From contig JAQGBZ010000038.1 in the NCBI GenBank assembly GCA_034687125.1, positions 124,001 to 188,000 on the forward strand: DNA of 64,000 nt, given 5' to 3'. The position numbers were made by a program, and so were the translations under genes. The stretch is from Neelides folsomi (Eukaryota > Arthropoda > Collembola > Neelipleona > Neelidae). Under the pieces are notes generated by a model that was given only the letters and a program-made list of their open reading frames with translations, was not told the origin of the DNA and made no database searches. This document shows positions 52,101-64,000 of this stretch, piece after piece (within the stretch, counting starts at the first letter, position 1; the number at the start of each line of letters is the position of its first letter).

Positions 52101-55100
52101 AGTTTGAACATATCAGTTATTTTATATTAAAAATGAATTATGATGGAAAATGAAAAATGCATATTCTTTAGTTTCGCCACTCTCATACTTTTTATGTTAA
52201 AAACGCCGTTTTCTTCATTTGGTTGTCTTCTTTTGTGCAAGTTTCCTTTTCTCAAAATATAAATTATGAGAAAAAACTCATCCCATCAGAGCAATAACTT
52301 CAAAAATTTCAGAATACAAACTTTAATGAAGTAATAACCTATGCAAACATTTTTACTTATATAACATACTATCTTTAAGTTTGAATAATACCAAGTAATA
52401 GGCCATTGGTATATGGAATCATAAGCAATAGATATTGTTACAATATAAATACACATGTATATAATGTACAATGCAAAAGTAAAATATAGAAAAATAGGAT
52501 TCTATAAATATAAGATAATTGAATATAGCTTCATTTTTATATTTCCATAATCTGCTTCATTTTAATTAAAAGCAAACAAAATTATGAAGGAAGAAAAGCT
52601 TTAAATCCAAGATTGAAAAACTTTGAAGCTCACTTGCAGCCAAGAATAGAAACTAATGTTAGAAGTTCATTTTATGCATGTATTTATAATTTATTTTAAA
52701 AGAAATATAATAAAAGGATAATTAAAGTAAAATAGTAACAGTAATACAAAAGTGATGAAATAACTTTTTTTTGAAATAAAAAATATTCAAAATATTCAAT
52801 ATTATTTTAATATTAACATATGCAAAAATAATTTGATATGATAAAATGATACGACGTAAATTTTTAAAATGATTTGCTTCTTGATGTGAGGAATGGGAAA
52901 TCAAGAGCGTGAAAATGAAACGCAGAGGAAATTCGGAAGGCCGCAGAAAGTGTTTCTGGAGTCTCCTTTATAATTTCCTCTATACACAGTGCATATATGG
53001 GCTGAGCATCATTCGCGGGTCCTCGAACAGATCGATCCGACTTCTTCTCTCTCTTTCATGGATTTCACCGGAACTCGTGAGGAAATTGTCTCGTCTCACA
53101 CACTATACCTTATATGCCCTATATTTCTTCATAAATAACCTACTCCTGCTTTTCACGCCCTTCAAATTAATAATTTTTATAGAATAACTAATTTTTATAC
53201 CGCAAATTCAATATTCCATCCGTGTAGAAAAAGCTAAGTTTCAAACTTTGACCTTTTGATCCCATTACGTTGGTTAAAACACCCAGGAGGGTTAAAAGAT
53301 TTATTTCAATTTAATTGGAGATTCATGTGACAGTATTATAGGAGTACTTATTTTCTCTTTAAGTTATATCTCAAAAAATTGCGAATATATATTAAAGTCT
53401 ATTAGAGTCGAAAAATTGTCGACATTGCTCTTCTTTTCAGAGAGTTGATAAGTTAATTATCCTATGGTTCAAAACTCAATGTGCACTTTCTATTTATTAA
53501 ATTCCATTTTCTTATTATATTGTATAATGATACATAAGTAATATTTCATTTTCGAAATTGAATATTTTTGTTCTTTGAGAAAATGTTGGATATCTTTTAT
53601 TGTAATTTCCATTGTATTGAAAAGTAAAAATTTATAAATAATTGCATAGTTTTTGAAATATTCATAATAATAAGAGCCAATTCATTTCACAGGGGAAATA
53701 AAACAAAGGAATTAATTATCATCTACAATAAGTAAAGTACCTTTCTAATGAGCATGGTAAAAATCGCATTAAAGAGAATTTGTCTGATTGTGAGAATCGT
53801 ACAAATTGTAAATCAATTAGTGACACGAAAATGGAAAATTAGAAAATATGATAAATTAGTGGGATAATCGATTTTTGATGTGGCAAGGCTGGGGATCGAT
53901 TTTGGTAATTGAATTTGTTTATGAGTAATGAAAGTGCAGTAATGAAAGGATCGGGCTAAATTAATAAGATGGCATATTTTGCTTTCCTTTAATATCTTTT
54001 ACCAATGCTTTGAATACACCTAACTTAAATACTTATATGAATAAATATTATGATGCCTATCTGTTATTATTTATTATGTAATATAACAAGAATCTTTCAT
54101 TTAACAAACCCAAACTAACTAGTCCTAAGTTATAATGATTGTTCTAAAACTTCAAATCTAACCGAAATCCTCAAAATGCATGTTTGCTCACAATCAGATA
54201 TACTGATAGTTTGATAGTTACTGATAGTTTATACTGAACATGCTACATAAATATGCATTACAATATACTAAGAATTTGGTAATTAATTAGATAATTCCTA
54301 TTTGCTTTCAGATGGCTTTTCCTTCTTTGTGACGTTAGCATTGATCCATGCATTAATTACTCATGATGCAAGAAAATTGTTAACGTAAATATTCATACAA
54401 ATCTAATAAAAATTCAACTTGTCAATCAAAGCTAATTGAGTTTTATTGAGTCAATGGTTTTGCTTTTGGATTCTAATAAGGAGCAAAAGAGTGACAAGAG
54501 AAATCGTTGACAAAATTTAGATGAATTTCTGCTGCAATTGCAAATTTGCTACTTTGTTCGAGGATGTGAAATAGAAGGAATCGAATTAGAGAGCAAAAGG
54601 GTTAGACGCTGGGATTATGTTCAGTGACTGATACCACGGGCTTACATTTAGTAGTTAGATATAAAATGAATTGATTAATGATGAGTGAAAGTTAAGGAAG
54701 AAACTCAAGAAAGACTTTTATGGTGTTCATTTAAAGACTCAAAGCAGTAAGCAGGGAGTTTCATATCTCTCATTGTCATTCCCCTTTAAAAAAGTGTGCC
54801 ACATTTCTCTTTGGCTTATATTCCTCTATTTATTCTCAATCATTACGAGGTTCACACATAGGAGTACAATATCCCAATGTTACTTTTAAGGGCCAAGACT
54901 CACAGCCAGACTCACTCAGAACGCCAGTGCATTTGTCATTACGCGATTAAACTGTAGTTGTGCAGCATAGGAATTTCTCATTATGAGAATTTGATTTGAG
55001 GGTTAATTAGAATCTTCAATTCCAATGACACATGAGGATTAGAAAGTGGCAGCTTCATCATATTGGGAAATAATGACGGAATCTAAAATATTTATCAGTT

Positions 55101-58100
55101 GGAATTTTAAATAACGAGACGAGTTAATGTGGTTTTTGAAGTCTATTTAATAGAACTCGCGATGGTTCAAAGATTAGTTTCATTTGTAAATCATTTGTCA
55201 TTCATTAGTCTTTGTCACATTAGTCGCTTTTGTATGTCGTGACTCTCGAGTTATCACTTCTTCACATTATGTTTTATTGCTTTTATAGATTTATCAAATG
55301 GAATGAGAATTTCTTAATAAGCAATTTATAAATTGTTAAGTAAAATATAATATCATGCTTTTGTATGAGATTTCTTAATTATTGTATAAGCTTTGACGAT
55401 AAGTGTAAAGATAATATTTATTTTACTTTAAGTGCTTTTTGATACAAAAGGATTTGACGTATCAAGTAAGAATATAAATTTAATAGAAAATCGAAATTGA
55501 TTTTACTATAATATTTTAAACATTTTGTTAAAACAAAATATAGAGTCTGAAACTTTTCCTCAATCGATGAATTAATTTATTAATTCATGTCACATGTCGG
55601 AAAGTGCTCTTTCATAAATATTTTAGCTTTTATGATAGGAACAGGAATATAAGCTTAAGAAACCTTTAAAATAGAGTATGGAATTTGGAATGACTAAATC
55701 ATAAGGCTCCACAGGTGTAGCATGGATTGTGGAGAGCTGCGCTATAATTTAATATAAAAAAGTATAATATAAAAATCTTATGGATTAAAGTATAGTATCC
55801 CAGAATTCGGATAAAAATGATTAAATCATTCCACTACAATTATCATTTGCCTTCTGCAAATGGAATGGAAGTTCGAACTAAACCACGCTCAGAGCGTCAG
55901 AACATCAGGTAATTCTTCCTTTTAATGTTTTAATATGAAAAGCTTTTAATGGAATGATTATTTTTAGGAAAAATCAATGGTTAAAAGACTTCTCGACTTA
56001 ACTATTTTTGCTCATGTGTGGTTGTCTGGTCATGTTAATACTTTTATTGCATTACTCCAAGCAAAAATTGAACCATTGTACATTTCAAAGTTATTAAATT
56101 CCTTCAGGTTCATAAATAACCAAAATAATGTATTAAATATTTCAACGTGTTTCAAAATGATGAGTTTTCCCATGAAAGACAAAGGACAAAATGGTAAAGT
56201 TTACATTACTAAATAAACCTCATTATTCTCGTCATATGCTGATGGTTCTTTTCACGAACTCTTCGTGGAGTGCCAAAGAATAGAAATGATTGGGAAGGAG
56301 AACGTGTGGAAAAGTCTCAGGTGAAAAGAGGTGTAAATAAAAGAAAAGATTTGGAAGAGGGTTCCTTTCAGATCTCATTCCTCCTACTATAAGCTATCTA
56401 ATACAAAGGACAGTTGGAGGTTTATTATACAGGTCCCAATAAAAGACTCCTCTCTGTTTAGACCTGAACCAAGTTTTGGACTGTTGAATTAAAGGAGACC
56501 GGCGTGGGAGGTTGATAGACGGAGGAGGGATGCCATTAAGAAGGGAGGATTGAAGGCAAACGCGGGTTTTTACCCGAACCAACGTAACCAACCTCTAGGA
56601 GAAGGAATGGAGAGATTGTAAAAACGTCTGATGGTCTTGCCCCACATTTTCCCTCCATGTCCCTTAAATCCTGTATAAGAGCTCTGAAAAAGAGATCCGA
56701 CCGAGAGCGGATCGAAACATGCGCTTCGGCCCCGGCCCGCTGTTGCACACACGAAGTTTGACATGCAAAGCATAGGAACTTCTACTGTTGCTCCTCAACC
56801 ACCAGCAGGAGGAGTTTCAACTTTCTCCCATTGTGAACCTTCAACAGGGACAAAAGTCGAAAGAGACAAACTGGACTTTAAATGCTCGCATAACTCACTG
56901 GGGCATTCCTTTTAAGGCTTAAGAGAATTTTCATGCGAAGGAGCACAAGGGTTTCCCTTTAGGGCCCAAGCCAATAAAGAGTCTAATTTACAACGCCACA
57001 CCCTTTGCTCCATTGATTCTTCCTCCTACTTTTATTAGGTGAGACGATTTGAAAAACTAACGATCCAGGAGGAATATCCCATCCGTGACTCCGGGCTAAG
57101 GAATTATACAGAAAGGAAAATGGGCCTATAATAAGATCATTTATGGGGTAAATGTCAGTTAATTTTATGTTTCTCATATCCTGAATTGACATAATTTAAT
57201 CTTTTAACCCCGCAGTGGAAATTTCCTTTTCCGCCTAATCCACACAGTTCGAACTTTTTAGACTTTTGCTTTCATTATACCATATAAAAATTTTTTTCGT
57301 TTATCTCATAAAATGCTTGGTTTTAAAATTGTATGTCGAGAAAATTACCCGAAAGGTCCATTAGAAAATGAAAAATGGAATGAATTTTTAAAATGGAAGA
57401 TTGAATAAATAAAGCTCTAAAAACTTAAAAATGATATTTAATATCAACATGCAAAACTATTGCACAAATAATGCATAAATATCGAATGAATGATAAATTC
57501 AAGCATACAGTTACATATGGAAAATATGTATGTAGTATAATTTTCTAATTAATATATACATACCTCACATAAAATTTTCCAGAATATGATGAATCGCAGG
57601 ACGGATGAATTTATAATATTTATAAATAATTAATAATGCATTTGAGGTAGGTACGTGTAGTTTTTGCAAAATCTAAATTTGCAAAACAAGCTCGTTTTGA
57701 TATTTGAGTTGTTAGAACCGCCGATGAATTTAGATTAGTACTTATTATTCTTTCACTCATTCAACCAGGCCCTTCGTAATTCCAAAAGCATTACAAGGTC
57801 TCCAAAGAGTCAGAAAGACATTAAAAAGTCTTAATCTACAATGTTGTGAATGGCCGGCGGTCGAGTGAGCAGTGCAGAAATATATAGAAGGGAATCCCTA
57901 GAATGGGGAATGATGTGGGAGGCCGTTTTACGTACATATTCTCTGTTTGCTGTAGGAAATGGAGCAAAATACGAAAGGACCTGACGTCAAGCTGTAAGAA
58001 ACCGAAACCGGGTAGGATTTTATCCATGTACAGAGGAGTTATATACTCCCTATCGTGGCGCGTATAATGGTCGGGCAACGTAGTGGCTGGAAAGTTCACA

Positions 58101-61100
58101 ATCCGCATGGCGAACGAACCACTTTCTCCTTCTCTTGCTTTTCTCCCGATTCGGGAGTATTCCGCTCCTGTAGGGCAGTGGACTTGTACCCGCACTCCGC
58201 GCTCACTCAACCCCCATCCTCTCAAAACTACAAAATTGAAGAGTTGGAAAATGAAGACCCGCCGTCAAAGCCCCGTTTCCGAGTCCTGAGCGAATTGATC
58301 CTTTTAGGCATAAATTCCCCCCCGCCCCTTCCTGACCACCAAAAAATTGAGGGTTAGAAGCAACAGTTCCAAGTGGGAGCCAAAAGTGTAACAGTTATCT
58401 GCCCACGCGTTTGGTGGAAAACCCTAATAGAGATAGTTCCTTCTGTGATTAATAGTTATTTTATTCATTCCATTAAGGAAAACTACTTTCTCCAGAAGTC
58501 ATATCATCATGCACAAATGCACAAGGAGTGGGCAATTAATCTCCTTTTTTGTGTAAGTTTTTTTGTTATTCATCTTAAAAAACCGATTTTGTCTTATGGA
58601 TTTCCAGTCATGTTTTTGTGCAAAGAGTTCTTTTGGCTTTTAACTATATTATTTTTTTTAGTTTTATCTTGTAATGTATATAGCTTTCGGGGAAATGTGT
58701 AATAGACTAATAGAAAAAAACTTACATACTTTAACTTTTCTTGCTATTGATATTGGAAAATGGTAAGTAGATAATGTTTTGCGTGGGTTGATACTGAATC
58801 ACAAATATATATTTGTAGATATATTACAGAACTTTCCTATTTTAAGTCTTTAACTCAAGCTTAACTCAAAAAGACAACTTAAAAATAAAAAGGAAAGGGG
58901 AGAAAGAGCATTATTATGGGTTTAAAGATTTTACAAGGGAAATCAAATTGTTGGTTATTTCAAAAGTTTTATTATATGTTTTTCCTTACAAGCGGATTTT
59001 CTTTCTTTTTCTGTTCAGCCAATTTGAGAATGAATTCGGACGGGGTTTATTTCATATTTTATTTCAAAATATATGAATTTCAGCTCTTTATTTATTCATT
59101 CATTTTAAGCAGCTTGGGTTTACCAGTTTACCTTCACATCCCACTTTCTTGCGTGACTCAGTCAGTCAGAAAATCCTTTCCTTATTTTCTGGATAAATGA
59201 TAGGATATGGCTTATATATTTCATTTCATTCTATAAGCCATATTAATTAATGCACATTAACACATTAGTACCTAAGTAGGTACCTATGTATTTAACTATA
59301 ACATACTATTAAAGAAATTAAAGATACACTGTACATACCTACCTTATGTTAAATACCAACTTACGTACAATATTTGTATTTTGTTCAAAGGTTATTAAAC
59401 TTATTTATTTTGTTGTTATTTTGTTGTTTCGAAATTTTTAATTAAAACTTCCTTATATGGTGCATACATAAATATAATTATTAAATAAATGTATGGTATA
59501 AGATATAACCTATGTATCAGTATGTATTTACAAATAGTTTTGAATTCATTAATACTTTTAATTACACTTTAAAATTAATTTACTCGCGCTAATCACGCAC
59601 AATTCTCTTATAGAGTTATAATATAAGAATAAGCAGGAATTATTAATCATGCCAAAAGTATTAAGTAAATAACAACACTCAAATCGTGGAAAGAAAATTC
59701 ACACTTTCTTGGTCTTGGATAAATGAGAAGGAGAAATCTCAAACACATTTCTCTCCTTTTAATGTCTCGTGTTCGAGGCGCTTTAGTTGAGTATTTGATT
59801 ACAGGAAAGTGAAACTTTGAACAAAAGCTTTTCCATTTGAAACAAACAATCGGCTAAATGTGAGAGATTTAGAAAGAAGTTGCTTTTAAGGTATCTATAG
59901 TTGAAATCGAAGCCACTGTGGGATTATATTGGAGAAAGGGAAGCCGTGTAATTTGTATCAACTCGAGTATTGCAGAAAAGGTTTCGTGTGTAGAAATAAG
60001 AAAGAGATTAACAACTACCAAATCCTTAAACATTGTTCAGAAATAGAGGAAAAACAAATTACACATATTATCCTTTATTCATTTGAGGAAACTTGTTGTG
60101 GACATATCTCAGCGGGCGTAGTGTTAACAAAAATTTCTGCAAATTAAGAATTTTTTGAAATTGGAAAGAAAATTCAAAGGCAAAATCGAAAAATAACAAA
60201 TATCTTTTCTTTTTGGGTATTTTATTATAAAGCCATATATTTGTATTATTTTTTTATTTTCACAAGAATATCATTCTTGTAATATAGAATATGCATGGTA
60301 GTATGTTTCTGTACATATTTTATTACAAAAATATTTTTTCTAAAAAACACACAATTGAACAAATATATTTTTTCTGTTTACTACCAAATATGGAATTTTC
60401 TTCACGATCAACAATTGGGAAGTGTCAAACTTAAGTACAAATAAATGCGGCCAGTATATATCTTGAAAGTAAATGTAGTACAATAGGTTAGGTACAGAAT
60501 TGTCGTATTATTGTCGCATAATTTTTCAATATTTTAAATAAGTTGGCCAAGCCAATCAGTTCATTTTCAACCTGTAATATTTTCTCATACCATGATTAAT
60601 AACTATGTTCATGAGTCTCAATAAAGATTAAAATTATGATTTCTTGGCGTGTGATAAAAATCATTTTCAAATGTACAACTATACTGAAGTATGGAAACTG
60701 TATATACATTATATTGTACCTAGAAAGCAAAGAATTGTTATAAATATTGATCGAAACATTAAACACTTAATCATACTTTTTTAGATGTTTTTTTAAACTA
60801 CGGTAGAAAAGTGTGCAATAAATAAGACAATGAAACGAAATCGTCAAAGCTGATGCTGCTAAAAATGTTTTATTATCACATAAAGTCTCATTTAATACGT
60901 CTTGAAAGAATTGCACAACTTGGGTAATTCCACTAGGTCTTTTAGAATTTTACTGTCATTTAAAGAGGTTGAAAGATCATGGTATACCTACAAGATTGTA
61001 TCAGCTCATTATCTTAAATAATAAAAAAATTATTGCTAGAATCATAAAAATCTTTTTTAATGCGCAAGAAAAAGCTAACTTTGTTTCTTACAATGTGAAG

Positions 61101-61521
61101 TGAAGACAATCTATATGTAAACTTAATTTATAATCCAAGTAAAATTTATTTATAAGTATTGTATTTTTAAAACCCAATTTATTTCATATTTGAATTAACA
61201 ATTTTCCCTAAAGTTTATAGTAAAAGGAGAAATTATAGTATATTGAATATTTTATCAAGATATACCTATACCTGTAGGATAAACGGATAAACGATGATTG
61301 TATCATATATTGATTTTAAATCTTTGATCGAGAATTAGAAAAATAGTTTAATACCTAAATAATAGACATTATTGGTATTTTAATTTTTAGAGGCTGAAAA
61401 GATAAACCAATTCAAAAGTTTTAGATCTATGCTAATTGATTTTTCATGTCCGAATAAATAATTTGAAAGTTTATATCTATTAATTTAAAACCTCTTTGTC
61501 ATCAAAGGTTTTTAACTCTCA

Positions 61522-61568
61522 GGTTCCGAGGTCTTAGGGATTGTAATCCCAAAATAGACCTTCGGTCC
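61522..61568. repeat. Nested hairpin
   Basis: An outer imperfect stem (GGTTCCGAGGTCT against AGACCTTCGGTCC) encloses an inner perfect GGGATT/AATCCC stem with a two-base loop. It is more GC-rich than its surroundings and could be a fragment of a dispersed repeat. Confidence 0.45.
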
Positions 61569-61996
61569 TATTTAAAATGAAGGATTGGATTTCAACCATT
61601 AATTGTAAGTTTGTGAGAGATTCACAATCATTCAACATCCATACAACGCATTGCCATTAGACATTTCATGAATTTCGAATTACCCATTTAATTGGATGGA
61701 AACGACTAAAAGTAATCCCGATGCTTCCACCACCATCACTTTTCTCTTTCTCTTTAATTTACCCTTTGATGTGGATGAACTTTGGAATATCCGACTATTT
61801 TGGAGGAGCTCAGATTCACCAGATTGGGAATTTCCTTTATGTCCCAATTTATCTTTTGCTCTTTGCTTGCTCTTCCTACCCTGCGATCAAAAGTGTAGAA
61901 TTACTCGGCTAAATCCTCATTAAACATTCCTTAAAAGTTTTAAATGATGTAAAACCACAAAAAATATTTTCACATTCTTTTCTTCCATCATCAATA

Positions 61997-62251
61997 GAGA
62001 GCGGATTTATATGCAAGAATCATCTAACATGTAATAAATTATGCCTCCAGTTTGGGGTATTATGAGAAAATTACATCTTTATCACGTGCTTAAATATAGA
62101 AGCATGTTTTATGATTCAGCGGGAGTGGAAATCATAAAACATGCCTCGATATTTTAACATGTGATCAAAGTTATGTAATTTTCTCATAATACCCCATGCT
62201 ATAGAAATTTTTTTACATGTTAGGTAAACACCCGCATGTAAATCCGCTCTC
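61997..62251. mobile_element. Palindromic (foldback) MITE with TA target duplication
   Basis: The 255-base element starts GAGAGCGGATTTATATGC and ends with the complement of GAGAGCGGATTTACATGC, flanked on both sides by TA (61995-61996, 62252-62253). The two arms stay complementary over nearly all of about 120 bases each, including a perfect block around GGGGTATTATGAGAAAATTA and another ending GCATGTTTTATGATT. They meet at a 13-base loop (62117-62129). No coding frame. TA duplication and structure point to a Tc1/mariner-type MITE. Confidence 0.85.
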
Positions 62252-63486
62252 TAAATCAGAGATAACCTTGTACATATTTATAAATACAAATAGTTACGTA
62301 GTTAGATACCTCATAAGTTCTATGTATCATATTATAAATATGTAGGTAAAGAAAGCTTTCAAAATATATAAACAGTATTATCATTATCAATCCGTATTGT
62401 CCATTGGGAAATTGAGAAATAGTTGAGTGAAGTCAGGAAGAATAAAGTTCTTGCATTCTTCTCCCTAAGCCCTTAAATCCAATGAACATATATCTCAAGA
62501 ATCAGTGGAGAATTTGGGGATGAATAAACTAATCCCTGTGAGACTCAAATCGGAATTTCCCCAACTTTCTTCCATGCACTATATTTTATTAGGAGCCGAA
62601 TTTGTCAATTGACTCGATCTTCTTTCGACAGAGGCGTGACGACGGAGAGCCTTCCTCTACTCAAAATCCGATCGATCTTACCCTTTCTCCCATTCAATGA
62701 AAATTTCAAACCCAATTCTTGAATATTTTAAGAAAACCGCAAATTCTTTAAGACAAAGTAGGGACAAAGTTTCACTGTCTTTTTCACAACTTCGCACTAA
62801 TTCCAAAGCTCCTTCAGATTTAAACCAACTTCATTAAATCAAAGGCACACTTTTATGTTTACAGAATATTTGGGATCCTTCTTAAATACTCTAAACTCCA
62901 AAGGAGAATTTGAAACTTGTTTAATTTATTATTAATGCCCACTAGTGCAAACTGTGTACAGAGTGCAAGCTTTTTCGTTTTTTAACGTTTTCAGATTGTT
63001 AGGAGGAAATTAAATAAAAAGAAAAGCAACTAAACCATATTATCTAATACGTACCTTTAATATTTATGCTGCTTAATGCTTAATTGAATTTTTGCAGTTC
63101 AAGATTACTTTAGATTAAATAATTCGATATAAGGATTAACTCAATTTATAAAGATTTCTTAAGAATACGTATGTACATAAGTGAGTATATTAAGTACTCT
63201 ACAAAAATATTCATTCATAGTAGGCACTTAGCTTTTGTTGCTTTTTGTTAATATGCAAAGCTTATTATAATAGGTTTATAAAGAGCTTATATTTTTATTC
63301 TAATAATGCCTATATGGTATTGTATGTATGCATTAAGAAAATTGTATGGTATTATAATATGTATAAGTAATATGCAAGAAATGTTTTGAAAGGGAAATTT
63401 CTTTTGTTAAAAGCTCTAGGGTACATTTAAGCAGTAACAAGTCGTTGTTATTCATTCATTGGATTTAATATTATTTCAAATTTCAG

Positions 63487-63755
63487 AATCATGGAAGCGC
63501 TTTTATTGAAGACCACGGGTATTTGGTTGGTAGTGAAAGTGAAAGTTCCCTTCCATTGAAATTGGAAAAAAGGAGCAAGCTAAAGGAGATTAAAGAAAGG
63601 CTGCAAGAATGAAATTCAAGCTCGCCGAATATCTTCCATCGAACAGAGAAGGCTTAAAGCAAGAAGCTCTCATTCTTTTTAATAAATTGATTCGGACCAA
63701 GAACCCGGCTTCGTTACAAGAAGATCCTATCCACGAACGTCACGGTTCGCTTCAA
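63487..63755 (+). CDS. 5' exon of an unrecognised gene running off the right edge
   Basis: A segment of higher GC lies between acceptor-like TTTCAG (63485-63486) and donor GTGAGT after 63755. From the ATG at 63609, 49 codons stay open: MKFKLAEYLPSNREGLKQEA, then LILFNKLIRTKNPASLQEDP, then IHERHGSLQ, ending in phase 0. A second, equally protein-like frame from 63487 (NHGSAFIEDHGYLVGSESES...LKEIKERLQE) ends in a TGA that overlaps this ATG. In the ATG frame an in-frame TAA lies upstream, so the ATG is the probable start. I do not recognise the family. Confidence 0.5.
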
Positions 63756-64000
63756 GTGAGTTTTCCTTTATTTAACCATTTTCCAGTTATGTGGCTTGAA
63801 TTCTAATCTTAATCGTCCAATAGTTTTGAATTAGGAAAAAAAATACTATTTTTTATACTTCGAATTCTTACTAGGATAATAGAACACTTCAACACTAGTC
63901 GTAAATCATAACTTCACAACAATAGAAAAATATGCTATGATATTAGAATTACGATCCGAATCTAGAATAGCAATTTATTTCTGCTCCATAGCACAGTAGG

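Larger units (their letters stand above)
44377..63486. other. Gene-free stretch between cobl and the right-edge gene
   Basis: About 19 kb of AT-rich sequence. Short open frames are scattered through it but none showed family motifs together with good splice signals. It should contain the cobl promoter and 5' untranslated exons. Two patches near 56.4-56.9 kb and 58.0-58.4 kb are richer in GC, without a recognisable gene. Two hairpin-type repeats near 61.5 and 62.0 kb are listed separately. Confidence 0.5.

Noticed and set aside
55977-56216. 79-codon plus-strand frame preceded by an acceptor-like TTTTTAG
   Set aside because: Neither frame of the nearest upstream donor (AACATCAG before GTAATT) matches in phase, and no known domain is recognisable.
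56394-58357. GC-richer patches with several overlapping frames
   Set aside because: No frame is favoured, no motifs are seen and splice sites do not chain. They could be regulatory but nothing specific supports it.
59929-60147. Cysteine-bearing frame (CNLYQLEYCRKGFVC) resembling a small secreted Cys-rich protein
   Set aside because: There is no ATG in the right place, no signal peptide, and an in-frame stop just upstream of the only nearby acceptor. The cysteine spacing fits no family I can name.
1-64000. Search for reverse transcriptase, integrase, capsid, transposase, tRNA, rRNA and CRISPR signatures
   Set aside because: No catalytic motifs, long terminal repeats, cloverleaf sequences or regularly spaced repeats were recognised by eye on either strand.

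Overview
The window looks like nuclear DNA of an arthropod. It is AT-rich, its genes are broken by GT-AG introns ranging from about 60 bases to nearly 20 kb, and intergenic spaces are long. A copepod such as a sea louse would fit the composition, but that is a guess. No operons, bacterial signals, tRNA or rRNA genes, CRISPR arrays, or retroelement or virus coding regions were recognised.

Layout. (1) 1-1956, plus strand: the last six exons of RAD50, the ATPase of the MRN DNA-repair complex; the 5' part lies outside the window. (2) 1957-3379: gene-free spacer holding one short DNA-transposon-like element (MITE) and a hairpin. (3) 3380-5498, plus strand: a complete seven-exon gene for mitochondrial D-2-hydroxyglutarate dehydrogenase, about 501 residues. 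(4) 5499-6927: short spacer between convergent genes. (5) 44198-6928, minus strand: a very large gene that I assign to cordon-bleu (Cobl), an actin nucleator. At least 15 coding exons can be chained with matching splice phases. They give the Cobl ubiquitin-like region, two lysine-rich/proline motifs, a very long low-complexity middle and one C-terminal WH2-like motif. Its first visible intron is about 19.9 kb. (6) 44377-63486: mostly featureless spacer, possibly including untranslated 5' exons of cobl, with a 255-bp palindromic MITE near the right end. (7) 63487-64000: the start of an unrecognised plus-strand gene that runs off the window.

The three identified genes have unrelated jobs (DNA repair, mitochondrial metabolism, actin assembly) and I see no sign that they work together. 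No new biological system was found. The points most worth a second look are the architecture and possible alternative ending of the cobl gene, the two MITEs, a CpG-rich block with a repeated ACGGGTnA motif inside the large cobl intron, and the two overlapping reading frames in the right-edge exon.
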